A DNA stretch of 26,707 nucleotides, from the NCBI GenBank assembly GCA_000444245.1, contig ATSW01010197.1, positions 1 through 26,707 on the forward strand. Direction: 5' to 3'. Positions 18,601 through 26,707 of the stretch are shown piece by piece; the first letter of the stretch is position 1, and each line of letters begins with the position of its first letter. Source of the stretch: Botryllus schlosseri. Lineage: Eukaryota > Chordata > Ascidiacea > Stolidobranchia > Styelidae. Under the pieces are notes generated by a model. It searched no databases. It was not told the origin of the DNA and saw only the letters and a program-made list of their open reading frames with translations. A program made the translations under genes and the position numbers.

Positions 18601-21600
18601 GAAATCGGACACCCACCTTGGCCTAGCCGAAGTAAAGAAGGGGCATGCACATCGCACGCTGAATGAAAAGTAAAGCAGATAATATAAAAGGCAAGCGTGC
18701 ACCACAATAGCAGATGACACCACATCATTTGGGTTAAAGTTAAGGCTATATTTAGGGTTATGTTGGGTTAGGATGTAGATAGGGTTAGGGCAGTGGTTCA
18801 TAGCCTTTACTAAACCGCGGAACAGGGGTCTGCAAGTTTTCGCGGGATCCTAAGTTTTCGCTGAGCCATAAAAACAATAATCAACTGCAATACACATCTG
18901 ACCTCTATCGAATCCCTGAGACTGGCTCTTTGAACACCTGTTTTGGGCAAGGGTAAATTTTGTGGGTAGGATTGCGATTAGAGTTAGTTTTTGGGTTGTA
19001 TTGTCACACAGGCCTACTACGATGTCGCATGCTGAAATGTCGAGCAACCATGCTGATATCGATAAATACTGTTCGAGCCACAAGTTTCAATTCTGGATGG
19101 TCTCGTATATAAAAGTATAATATAAACCTATAAGTCAAGTCGCGCTGACATATAGGCCTATAAAACTCTCCCGTCCTAGTTTACGGATCGTTCAACTTTG
19201 ATTACCGCGACTATTGCGTCACAAACTATACTACAAACTGAACTATGGTAGTTGTGCCACGGAAGATTTTTAAAATTACAAATGAGCCACGACTAAAGGT
19301 TAATATCTCTGGCAAAGCGCATTGTGCAATTGTAAATATACCGTACATCAAAGTGGCTTCTACGATGGTCACTGCTGGTCACTCTAAAAGTGTTCAGAAA
19401 TATTTAATACCAATTGGAATCTGTTTGTCTCCAATTTACAGTAGCCGAATTGAACATTTTATATGGACCGACATAATCGCTGGTTTACTATTATTTGCAT
19501 CTATTGTATTTTGCGCTGAGTCCGTTACTGTAAAGTTAACGTTATGTTTGTGTACCTTTGAGGTTTAGGAAATATTCTATTGTCGATTTAACTTTTTGAA
19601 CCGCGTTGTACCCGGTCACTCCAGAACAACAAAGCATGCAGGCCACGTCCATTCGCAAACAGTCGGGTAATTTGATGACGATATCCCTCCTTTTAATCGG
19701 GACGTACTCAGAGAATCTGTAGAAGGAATTGTCCAATTGATACAGTATTGTAAATACAATCCTTAAACACTCTATAGATAGATACCCTCCATCTCTTCCG
19801 CAACCCATTGGCTGAGACATGGGGCACATAGCACCATCTCCTTTATTGCAGTATTCGCAGTTGTCGCAGCCAGTCCAAGGATAGATGGCAACTTTATCTC
19901 CAACCTTCAATCTATCGTCGTCTGTAGACACAAACATAAATATATGGGGTTATAAATCCTACGTGCATACCTTCCTATGTTGGCGTTCTTACTATGTCAT
20001 ACCAACAAGAAACACATTTAATGCAATGCATCTAACTATTTTTTCTGGAGAAGATTTTCCATCGGGATATACCATATTCCTGACAGGACATCGGAGATAA
20101 TGTTCACAATGTGGTGTTATGCTCCTTATTCAATTGCGATAAATCCATTCTTCTGTATTGTGGATTAAACTTTCGTTCAGCCACGGTAAAAGGAATCCTG
20201 ATCCATATACTGTATGTTACTCAATATACGGAATGATAGCCTCACGGATAGTAGCTTATAATTGGCCAATCTCACCAGTGGGTGCTCTTGCTTTGAAGCT
20301 GCTGTGAAGTGACTAGTACAGTGGTTCTCAACCGCCGGTCCGCGGACCGGTGCCGGTCCGCGACGACATTTTTGCCGGTCCGCGAGGTAAATTAGGATTT
20401 TATACCTAAATTTCAAGATGCAACGTGCTAATGGCTTTACCACTCATCAAATTGTAAACTGATTCAGTACTGCTTGAGGTAACATTAGGCCTAGAAACAT
20501 GTTCGATTTGACTTGAAGTTCGAGATCGCTGGTGACAACATATACGAGCGGACTCGTTAAATCGCTTACTTTGCACGATCATTCGTTTTCGACTCATACA
20601 TTTTGTGGATGACAAGGTATCTATGTTGCCTGCTGTTTTACTCTCGACATAGCAATTTTACCTGACTCAGCAGACACACTACNGTAAAATCACATGAATA
20701 CCATCATGNACATATTTAATTACGAAAAAAAACCTNNAAATGTCACTCTCTAGNACAGGGGTGGCCAANCTGNGGCCGTANCAGAAAATTTGTGAGGCCG
20801 TCGANACGTANTTCAATNAGAACGTGTTGGCGGCCGTCGACAAGAAAATTGAATTTACGAATTGACTCCCGATTAAACCCGCGATTCAATGCGATTTCAT
20901 TTTTCGATTTCAATATCATAGCGCCCTTTGCAATCTGAACCCCACAGTACAGATGTGAACATCAGAGGAAAATGGGTGCGATCAGAGGAAAATGGTGCAC
21001 CCTAACAACTTAGAATCGTGTGCTCCTGACGAAAGAAATTTGTTTCTGTCGCGTTTGGGCGATTTTAATATCTTTTCACTTTGACCGACAATCCTGTTGG
21101 GAGGTCCACTTTGACCGACAATCCTGATGGGAGGTCAAGTAATAACAGCAAAAAAGTGACTGTAATAGCAATTGGCCTACCAGAAGATGCATCATCATTT
21201 ATAATTTGCCATACATTTTTGAAAACACTCTCTCCATCAACTCTACTGTTGAATCTGATTACATGGGCTGAAAACGGATAAATATTCGATGGTAATATGT
21301 AGAACTGCTAAAATTGGACGAAATGCATTGGTGAATCTGAAAAAAAAAATGTCGAGACCACTAATTTGTTCATAACATGACCAGATTGACCACTCGCGAT
21401 TTCAGCACGTATAGTAAGCCGGTATGAAAAACTAAATTAATCCGGAGTTCAACGGAAATGGACATGAACACTGCATGGTGGGCAGTTAACATGAGTATTT
21501 GGCGTCCAGTTACCTCACTACGGATATGTCCAGGTATGAGGCCGTAGGCTACATAAGTAATGTAAATGCGGCCACGATTAGCAAAAAGGTTGTCCACCCC

Positions 21601-22925
21601 TGCTCCAGTACAATACTTGCAAAAAACGTTTGCATACCTTGTATTTCGGGTTTATTTCAATCTTAGAAGATCCGCCGGTCCACCATATATTTTTTGAAAT
21701 TTTACCGGTCCGCGAGGTCAAAAAGGTTGAGAACCACTGGACTAGTACATGGTGAATTTGCAGTGGTTTAAGCTACTGCAAAGGACAATAAATCTTAGGC
21801 AATCGTACGATTAAGTATCCGAATTATACCACCGGTGGTACGCGCGCCACAGTTTGAGTACCACTGCGCTAGCGAGAAAAACTTTTACAGTGTACCAACA
21901 TATAAATGTCGCAGGCACGCCGGGAATCTATATTTCAACATGTCCGATGTATCTTACCGACCGACGAATCGACAGAGTGCACTACGCCCGCAATCTCATG
22001 TCCGAAAACAGCCGGGAACGTGAAACCGGGTAGCGACGACACTGGCAAGACTTGACCGCCTCCGAGTAGAAGCTCGTCGTCCGCCATGTGTACATCTGAA
22101 TGACATATCCCGCAAAACGTTGTCTGTGGAAAACGAACCCGTTAAATGCAGAAGAGATCAAAGCAGCTAGCGTTGATACTCAAGTAAAAGTAGAAAAAAT
22201 GCCATGAATATTGACTCAATTACAAGTACAAGTAGCAATTTTAAAGACATGTCAACACTATACTTCGAGAAGTGGTATCAAAAGAAGATGTAAAATATAC
22301 TCAGGTATTCCAAAAGGTAGATTTGATGGAGGGGTTACTTGCTTTTAGAATTTAATGTAGATGTGCCTTTGGAAAGTAACCAATGTATCTATAACCAGAT
22401 GCGATTGTCGATAATATGTCTATATCCAGTTACCATAATACAGGGTCCCTATCGGCAGGTTTATGCGATAATTTCGCTTGTTAAACTGATGCGAGCGTAT
22501 CCCAAGACTACTTTTTACTTTACTAAATACAAAGTGTAAAAAGTAAGTAGTTTTAAAGAGACATTTTCGCGTACAGAACTTTAATATACATTTAAGTAGT
22601 ATATTCATTGCATAAATATATTGAAATACGGGAATATATTTATGCAATGAATATAATACTTGATTGTAAGTAGCTTTGTGTGAAATACTGTTAAATAGAA
22701 ATGGCAGTACTCTAAAAACATACCAACTCGAAGGAGTACTACAAGTAGGCAAAGCTATTCGAGTACTCCAAAAAGTAGAAGTACTTCGTTTCTGAATACC
22801 TCTTGTTAAACGGGCTAAGCATAGTTCACCTTTACAACCAAGCCGCCAGCCGGGGGATCAGGCACTTTGTCGTACGATTTAATGACCATCTTCTCTTTAG
22901 GTGCGGGTATCTCGGCTCGCTTCAT
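15578..22925 (-). CDS. Zinc-dependent medium-chain alcohol dehydrogenase (MDR superfamily), 8 exons, 369 aa, complete
   Basis: Exons: 22925-22830, 22123-21958, 19921-19786, 19716-19556, 18341-18232, 18169-17984, 16536-16387, 15682-15578. All junctions are GT-AG and the phases agree. The product should oxidise an alcohol (or reduce an aldehyde) with a nicotinamide cofactor, probably in the cytosol since no signal peptide is seen. Catalytic zinc ligands: Cys39 in GICHSD, His74 (and Glu75) in GHEIAG, and probably Cys163 in CCSGVTGY. Structural zinc: Cys106, 109, 112 and 120 with C-x2-C-x2-C-x7-C spacing. Rossmann motif GAGGLG at 195-200; Asp221 at the end of the second strand suggests NAD(H) preference. 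The length is normal for the family. The exact substrate cannot be told. An AATAAA lies 82 bases after the stop codon. Every large intron carries transposon-derived or repeat DNA. Confidence 0.9.
15827..16282. mobile_element. hAT-like element rich in GAGTC, in ADH intron 7
   Basis: It starts CAGTGTTGTAACAAAGTCAC, and the right end reads ACTCGAGTCATTGCAACCCGG. The interior repeats GACTCGAGTC and CGAGTC in both orientations. A second copy enters at 26632. I could not find a clean target duplication, so the right border is approximate. Confidence 0.6.
16387..16536 (-). CDS. ADH exon 7 (residues 286-335)
   Basis: Acceptor TTTCTTTCAG, donor AAG|GTGCGC, 50 codons in phase 0. GGAMALVGLFGG is the conserved GGxxxxVG strand; the segment VYVGSLEQLEELIELVA leads into the C-terminal catalytic lobe. 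Confidence 0.88.
16720..16955 (+). repeat. LINE-type 3' end, copy 2, in ADH intron 6
   Basis: CCTTTTATATTATCTTCTCTTAC, then GGTGGGTGTCTGATTCCGAAG, then GAATCGCAATCTTATGG, and a tail AATAAATTGAATTGAATTG. The short tandem tail is typical of non-LTR elements. The body matches the inverted copy at 18490-18750. Confidence 0.65.
17123..17168. repeat. Perfect 19-bp inverted repeat with 8-base loop, ADH intron 6
   Basis: The arms AGTGTACTGGATATGTTAC (17123-17141) and GTAACATATCCAGTACACT (17150-17168) are exactly complementary and separated by CTTGCCAA. Such a hairpin could be the tip of a mini-element or a structured RNA; nothing here decides. Confidence 0.85.
17376..17801. mobile_element. 426-bp nonautonomous element, TIR CAGAGATGAG, in ADH intron 6
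   Basis: It starts CAGAGATGAGCGGATTTGG and ends CTCATCTCTG. The target duplication CTACTTAG lies at 17368-17375 and 17802-17809. The interior is made of repeated AATCCAAATCC and AATCCTAATCC units. The exact 8-base duplication and CAG tip fit the hAT group. Confidence 0.88.
17984..18169 (-). CDS. ADH exon 6 (residues 224-285)
   Basis: Acceptor TTGACACAG, donor AAA|GTAAAT, 62 codons in phase 0. DGKLRMASEHGADDTVFW is the usual K-x3-A-x2-x-GAD helix of MDR enzymes; INAIIDFVNSTESTGRSL is the strand before the interface. Confidence 0.88.
18232..18341 (-). CDS. ADH exon 5 (residues 187-223): Rossmann cofactor site
   Basis: Acceptor ATTTTCAG, donor AAC|GTATGC. Encodes RATLLIIGAGGLGLW and IIIADIN. 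The 62-base intron that follows (18231-18170) is the shortest in the window. Confidence 0.88.
18490..18750 (-). repeat. LINE-type 3' end, copy 3, in ADH intron 4
   Basis: The reverse complement reads GGTGGGTGTCCGATTTCGAAG, then GACACTTTCCTATC, ATTGTATCGCAGTTTTGTGG, and ATGATGAAAATATTAATAAAAC. This matches the plus-strand copies at 2984 and 16720. Confidence 0.65.
18791..18860 (+). repeat. Single terminus of a CAGTGGTTC-type hAT element
   Basis: CAGTGGTTCATAGCC, followed by AGGGGTCTGCAAGTTTTCGCGGG, resembles the start of the 1702-2636 element. No opposite terminus was found nearby. Confidence 0.4.
19556..19716 (-). CDS. ADH exon 4 (residues 133-187)
   Basis: Acceptor CTTCTACAG, donor AAAG|GTACAC. 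Encodes FSEYVPIKRRDIVIKLPD and the third catalytic zinc region MLCCSGVTGYNAV. One base remains and is completed to Gly by exon 5. Confidence 0.88.
19786..19921 (-). CDS. ADH exon 3 (residues 88-133): structural zinc lobe
   Basis: Acceptor GTCTACAG, donor GG|GTATCT. Encodes RLKVGDKVAIYPWTGC and then the four-cysteine structural zinc loop CDNCEYCNKGDGAMC. It is followed by a 69-base intron (19785-19717), which in an unspliced reading looks like an in-frame insertion. Confidence 0.9.
20406..20615 (-). pseudogene. Possible N-terminal hAT transposase remnant
   Basis: A minus-strand frame contains MSRKRMIVQSKRFNES, resembling the MSKKRKVD-x-E-x-R-x-FN start of ZBED5-type hAT transposases. The rest of the frame is not convincing. 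It lies in the left arm of the 20319-21739 element. Confidence 0.3.
20756..21602. mobile_element. 847-bp hAT element nested in the 20319-21739 element
   Basis: It starts CAGGGGTGGCCAA and ends TTGTCCACCCCTG, with GGCCG and CGGCC further in. The flanks CTCTAGNA (20748-20755) and CTCCAGTA (21603-21610) are a slightly diverged 8-base duplication. Its left arm contains scattered Ns. No transposase is recognised. Confidence 0.85.
21828..21866. repeat. Terminal scar of another hAT element
   Basis: In reverse, the sequence reads CAGTGGTACTCAAACTGTGG, a typical hAT end. Only one end is present, about 90 bases before ADH exon 2. Confidence 0.4.
21958..22123 (-). CDS. ADH exon 2 (residues 33-88): catalytic zinc ligands
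   Basis: Acceptor TTTTCCACAG, donor G|GTAAGA. Contains GICHSDVH (Cys39) and FGHEIAGVVHSV (His74, Glu75). The loop between them, around DDELLLGGGQVLPVSS, is longer than in classical vertebrate ADH, a feature of many bacterial and fungal MDR enzymes. Confidence 0.9.
22165..22805. mobile_element. Copy of the GTACTTCTACTTTTT hAT family filling ADH intron 1
   Basis: The left end has GATACTCAAGTAAAAGTAG. The right end in reverse is GAGGTATTCAGAAACGAAG, then TACTTCTACTTTTTGGAGTAC, matching the terminus of the 6997-8572 element. The element makes up about nine tenths of the 706-base intron, and its right end lies about 25 bases from the splice donor. Confidence 0.65.
22600..22655. repeat. Perfect 23-bp inverted repeat with 10-base loop
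   Basis: The two arms (22600-22622 and 22633-22655) are exact reverse complements; each contains ATTCATTGCATAAATATAT or its complement. The loop is GAAATACGGG. It lies inside the intron 1 element copy. Confidence 0.85.
22830..22925 (-). CDS. ADH exon 1 (residues 1-32)
   Basis: Starts MKRAEIPAPKEKMVIKSY at the ATG 22925-22923, preceded by AAAA, and ends GTAAAG|GTGAAC in phase 0. LVVK leads directly into the catalytic-cysteine segment of exon 2, matching the VLVKVxACGxCHSD pattern of the family. Confidence 0.8.
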
Positions 22926-23677
22926 TTTTGAGGTATTAAACAAGACTAAATAACAACCTGCTCGAATATCTGAGCACTTCCAAGGTTAGTTTCTCCGGAA
23001 AAGCATACCCAATACTAATGCAATACCTTGCTATACACTTACACACCACTTGGGGAAGATTGTATTGTGATATACATGTCCGGTTGTGTATATATCTATA
23101 TACACTCTTAGTGAAGAATGTGTGTATTCACATCATTGTAGCATCCTTTTGGGTCTGAAGACACACCCTATTCCCTAAAAGTGTACGTACTGTACACAGT
23201 ACATGGCACGCATAACATAACGAGCGTATCGCATATCCAATTCATTTTTTAACAGCCGATATTAATGCAAACTCCTCATTTAAATTATATTGTTATTTTA
23301 TTATATGCTCAATGATCTAGCAATGAAATGGAATAAAAGCGACCAAATACGTAATTTCCAATGCCCTTTCGTAGCAGTACCGGCAGGTATAATATTTGAT
23401 TATCTTATTGGCGAATATTTGTGAGTACGGTCTACAATCTTACTTCGGTTGGTAATCATAGAGGGCTACTTTATAACATAATTATTTGCTCTTTTCACTT
23501 TCATATCAACTGTGGAAAGAATCTGATTACCTCCAAACATGTACGTACGATACCAACCTTAAAGACGTTTCCCCCGTCAATATCATGTAATGTCAGTTTG
23601 GCAATTATATAAAATGTCTCCGTTCATGACTTGCGTGGTTATTATGCATTTATTTCACGGTCGACGAAGTAAGTGAA
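22926..23677. other. Upstream region of the dehydrogenase gene
   Basis: AT-rich, with alternating TATATATCTATATACA near 23090 and no recognisable gene. It presumably contains the ADH promoter, but I see no motif that can be pinned down. Confidence 0.4.
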
Positions 23678-23742
23678 CTCTCTCTCTCTCTCTCCATCTC
23701 TCTCTCTCTCTCTTTCTCTCTCTCCCTCTCTCCATATCTCTC
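23678..23742 (+). repeat. (CT)n microsatellite, interrupted
   Basis: About 65 bases of CTCTCT with occasional CCATCT, TTT and CCC interruptions. A short (TC)n run also lies at about 336-350. Confidence 0.9.
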
Positions 23743-24566
23743 TTTTCCTTACACCATACATTCCAGTGAAGAATAAAAGCAGTTTGAAGATTTCATGTAA
23801 GCATGAGCCCTCTTTCCCCAGTGAGCACCCGATTGTAATGCATAATTACATGTACTTCGCGATAGGTGGGAACGTCGGTACGTGATTTTATAATCAAGAT
23901 GGATGATTATTCGTTACGGCCGCTGCAGTCTAGGCACTCGATATCTTCGTTGGAAGTCCGTAGATTTACAGACAGACCAATTCCTCATTTGCATTCGCAA
24001 TGGTGTCAATATTATTATCTCAATCTCTCCCACTATTCCGCAAAGTCGGATAGTAGAAGTCTTAGGACTTTATGACCAAGTATCAGAATACTTTTTCTGC
24101 TGGTATTATGCTTCATATCTTCGTTTAACCAACGGAGGCGCGTTTCGTGCGGTTTTAGCCTTGCGTTGAAATCTTGACTACAGATTTACGACATATATAG
24201 TTCAATTCTAAACGCTATTGCGGTATCAACCAGACTGAGAAACTTTATTGAATGAAGCGAATTTACTAGTCACACAAAAGCGGACAATGCATACGTTAAA
24301 ATACAGAGAATGCGATGGATCCATGTGTACTTATCACAAAATCACTGTGTTTTGTATGACGCGTTGGTAACTCGAACCCGTTCAGTATGGGAATCAACGC
24401 AACTAACATATTTTCAATAAAAATCTCAGTTTTAATAATCTATCAGTGAAAGACATCGCCTTGAGAATAGCTAATGGCTTCTGCACACAACCGCAAACAT
24501 CATATTGAATCGGTGGGAGTCTGGCGTGCACAGTCGAGTCGAATTCACCGTACTTAGAGTGTACAC
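23743..24566. other. Intergenic, no gene recognised
   Basis: Overlapping short plus-strand frames near 23866-24169 have no motif or splice support. Nothing else is recognisable. Confidence 0.4.
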
Positions 24567-25173
24567 CAAGGGCAGGTAACATCTGCCCGCGGGCCAGATT
24601 CGGCCCGCGACGGGATTTTGTCCGGCCCGCGGACAGTTTCCTGTCTTACATGATAATGAGGCCCGCGGTCCGCGGCTCCAGCCTACCGAGATTCCCCGCT
24701 ACTTCTTAAACGTCAAATTTTAGTGACTGTATGTTATTACATACGTGTGTGCGCAGCGTGCGAGAGTCGAGCTTACGCGTAAGTTCGTCGTAGCGAGAAG
24801 ACTTGCATTATCGGCATTTACGATGTACTCAACCCTAATGAAGTGATATCTTGGTACATTTGGGGTACCGGGCTTATCGAATGCCCGGAAATCTTCATTA
24901 TGGATTGCACCGTGTGTTAATTGATCAGAGAGAAGCAGACACGGCGGCGGCTGTATGACAATGCTGTTCTCAAATCCACATTGTTTTCGTCATTATCGAC
25001 GAGATATGGCTTTGAAATGACATTGCTGTCGTTAAAATACCTTCANTAAATACGATTTATTCCTTGTATATGTGGATAAATGGGCGAATAATGCATAGAT
25101 TCAGCAATCCGGCCCGCCAAGTACCTAATTTTCCTATATCCGTCCCGCCGACTGGAGAAGTTGCCCGCCCCTG
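24567..25173. mobile_element. 607-bp hAT element, GGCCCGC-rich ends
   Basis: It starts CAAGGGCAGGTAACATCTGCC and ends, in reverse, CAGGGGCGGGCAACTTCTCC, a decayed TIR pair. Both arms carry CGGCCCGC repeats. The flanks GTGTACAC (24559-24566) and CTGTATAC (25174-25181) agree at six of eight bases, an aged target duplication. Confidence 0.75.
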
Positions 25174-25181
25174 CTGTATAC

Positions 25182-26016
25182 TGTTCAAATTCAAAAAGGT
25201 TTCGCAACTCACTCATCATAATTGAATGAAAAGTACTGCAATCATTTGTCTACTTGAGATATCGTGTATAGACGAAGATCTAGCCATATTAAGGTAGATG
25301 CGAACATTCTGTTCGTTCCCATGCTGTGTAGGCGAACCTCGACATTTCAAAGGTCCGTAATACGTATTTGCTAAGGTACTCTGGACGGTTCTACGCTGTG
25401 AAAACTTTTGTGCAAAGCATGATTTTACAGTAGCTTATTATAACATCCTTGATCAAAATTCACTGAATTGAACTTCCCATAACTATCTACATGACGATGG
25501 CTGTAAAGACAGGAACATGAACACCAGACTAAGATATAAAATAAATAAATATACAATTAAACAAGATGTGATGAACACCTGGTGGTGTCACACAGTGCTT
25601 ATGCGCTTATTACTGATGTAATGAGAGTGAAGTATTTCTGTCTAACCTGTGAATGTATTGGTGGGTATATCCAGTGGTAAGATTCCAGCTTTATTGTCAA
25701 CCGATTTTATCACAAAACTTCAATTTTCCAACCGGCTTCAATCACAAAAAGGGACATACCGAAACCAGTAAGCTAACCGGCTTAATTTTTCGAGAAGGTT
25801 CGACAGAACCGGTGATAACCGACTGAATCCAACCATTGGTCACATCTGTGCTTGGAAATATATGAGATATCTTATCGATGCTGATTGTAGCCGAATTGTA
25901 ATAAAAACCTATATGCTTTCCTCAAACGGTCACTAGTCACTACAATATTCGCAAACTATGTAGTATTCGCGGGGTCCCGAATATACATTGCAACAAAAAT
26001 TCCAAAGTCAAACTTC
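25182..26016. other. Intergenic, no gene recognised
   Basis: A stretch near 25680-25840 repeats AACCGGCTT and AACCGACT-like words in both orientations and may be an old inverted-repeat element. Nothing else stands out. Confidence 0.35.
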
Positions 26017-26232
26017 TCAAACTCCGACTCCGTCGGCCGCATTTGACGCAGTCGCTGTTTCGGACTGCGCAATACTTGCAATAAACACTATGCAAACAAC
26101 CAGGAAATACGCAGTTTTTTCACTTCCGGAAGACTTATTTTGTAGTGTCCACAATAAAGAGTCGCGAGTCGATACCGCGAATTGATCAGGATGATCAGAG
26201 ATCTGCAGCAGTTCCTGATTCCGCGATACCAC
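26017..26232 (-). CDS. Candidate membrane-anchor exon, unidentified
   Basis: A 71-codon frame has a hydrophobic segment AYFLVVCIVFIASIAQS preceded by charged KSSGSEK and followed by a short tail ending at a stop. A plausible acceptor TTTTACCCATTCAG lies just upstream (to about 26234). In order and strand it could follow the frame at 26415-26597 as the membrane anchor of a type I protein. The donor linking the two is weak, so this remains tentative. Confidence 0.25.
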   Translation of the reverse strand: MVSRNQELLQISDHPDQFAVSTRDSLLWTLQNKSSGSEKTAYFLVVCIVFIASIAQSETATASNAADGVGV

Positions 26233-26414
26233 TGAATGGGTAAAAGGTGTTATCTCATTTCGAGATCCAGATCCGCTTTAGCCACATCATCATTCTTGGT
26301 TATTGCTGACATATCATAAAGCTTATCAGATAAGATTTGCATAATGCAATCTCGCAACTAATCCTCGATTTGCATATTTTTATAGTATCGGCAATTTGGA
26401 AAGTAGAAGATCAT

Positions 26415-26597
26415 TCACATTCTAAGAAAACATGCACGGACCAACGTCAACTTGTTGGTACCCTCATAGAATACTGCCTTGCAACCTGGCCAATAATATC
26501 CCCCTGGTTTTGTTTCGTTATAACATTTAACCGTCACTTGTTTCTTGTTTGTGCTGTTTCTGAAGGAAACAGTTACCTCCGGTTGGAGTGAACTCAA
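26415..26597 (-). CDS. Candidate extracellular exon, unidentified
   Basis: A 60-codon frame contains possible N-glycosylation sites (NST, NET) and cysteines: VTVKCYNETKPGGYYWPGCK, then later RACF. The composition is protein-like, but no family is recognised, an overlapping frame is also protein-like, and the splice sites are ambiguous. Confidence 0.25.
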   Translation of the reverse strand: MSSLQPEVTVSFRNSTNKKQVTVKCYNETKPGGYYWPGCKAVFYEGTNKLTLVRACFLRM

Positions 26598-26631
26598 TAT
26601 ATGTATGTGTACAACTTCGATCTCTACAATG

Positions 26632-26707
26632 CAGTGTTGGGATCAAGTCACTACCTTCGAGTCACGAGTCATTTCGAGTCATTGCACATTTTGACTCGAG
26701 TCAAGTC
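26632..26707. mobile_element. Start of a second GAGTC-rich hAT-like element, cut by the window edge
   Basis: CAGTGTTGGGATCAAGTCAC, followed by GAGTCACGAGTCATTTCGAGTC. It is the same family as 15827-16282 and better preserved at its tip. Confidence 0.65.

Larger units (their letters stand above)
20319..21739. mobile_element. 1421-bp hAT element with perfect TIR and TSD in ADH intron 2
   Basis: It starts CAGTGGTTCTCAACC and ends GGTTGAGAACCACTG, with CCGGTCCGCG repeats inside each end. The target duplication GACTAGTA lies at 20311-20318 and 21740-21747. It is interrupted by a second hAT element at 20756-21602, so its own length is about 570 bp. Confidence 0.92.

Noticed and set aside
18731-18795. 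Telomere-like repeats
   Set aside because: GGGTTA and TTAGGG words occur irregularly with no tandem array.
19245-19568. 107-codon plus-strand frame in dehydrogenase intron 4
   Set aside because: No recognisable motif, no splice or poly(A) support, and its end overlaps dehydrogenase exon 4 on the other strand.
19542-19937. 131-codon minus-strand frame read as one exon
   Set aside because: The middle 69 bases (19717-19785) interrupt the conserved GGFSEY region and have clean donor and acceptor sites, so it is two exons.
1-26707. CRISPR array, bacterial operon or rRNA features
   Set aside because: The sequence is clearly eukaryotic; the only tandem arrays are microsatellites and transposon subterminal repeats.

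Overview
This is an intron-containing, AT-rich animal window with GT-AG splicing, and it is dense in DNA transposons. The 62- and 69-base introns, the three-finger/CCP/vWA domain repertoire and the hAT-rich intergenic DNA suggest a marine invertebrate, possibly a tunicate or other invertebrate deuterostome. No marker in the window fixes the species. Single Ns occur mostly inside repeats.

Two multi-exon genes, both on the minus strand, can be assembled exon by exon with consistent phases. (1) 10144 down to about 3128-3154 encodes a secreted mosaic protein. It has a signal peptide, one complete Ly6/uPAR three-finger domain split over three small exons (14 cysteines, ending in the family's CC-x4-CN motif), and then a single 2.3-kb exon carrying ten CCP (sushi) modules and the first half of a von Willebrand A domain. 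The vWA domain stops mid-fold, so the gene probably continues past the left part of the window. The CCP-then-vWA order recalls complement factor B/C2. The attached three-finger head is the most novel item here. (2) 22925 down to 15578 encodes a complete 369-residue zinc-dependent medium-chain (alcohol) dehydrogenase in eight exons, with catalytic and structural zinc ligands intact and an AATAAA downstream.

The rest is mostly transposon debris. From 365 to 2765 there is a nest of hAT-type elements inserted into one another, two of which keep a C-terminal hAT transposase remnant. Elements with terminal inverted repeats (TIRs) and 8-base target-site duplications (TSDs), exact or slightly diverged, lie at 945-1344, 1702-2636, 6997-8572, 8649-9224, 17376-17801, 20319-21739 (with another nested at 20756-21602) and 24567-25173. 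Most of the long introns of both genes contain such insertions, while the two shortest introns are 62 and 69 bases. Copies of a LINE-type 3' end, a tRNA-derived SINE and (CT)n tracts are also present.

Between the genes, 13316-15288 holds a plus-strand run of protein-like but heavily broken reading frames that I could not identify. It is treated as a fossil. Two protein-like minus-strand frames at 26017-26597 could be the end of a third gene entering from the right. The remaining intergenic stretches show nothing recognisable.
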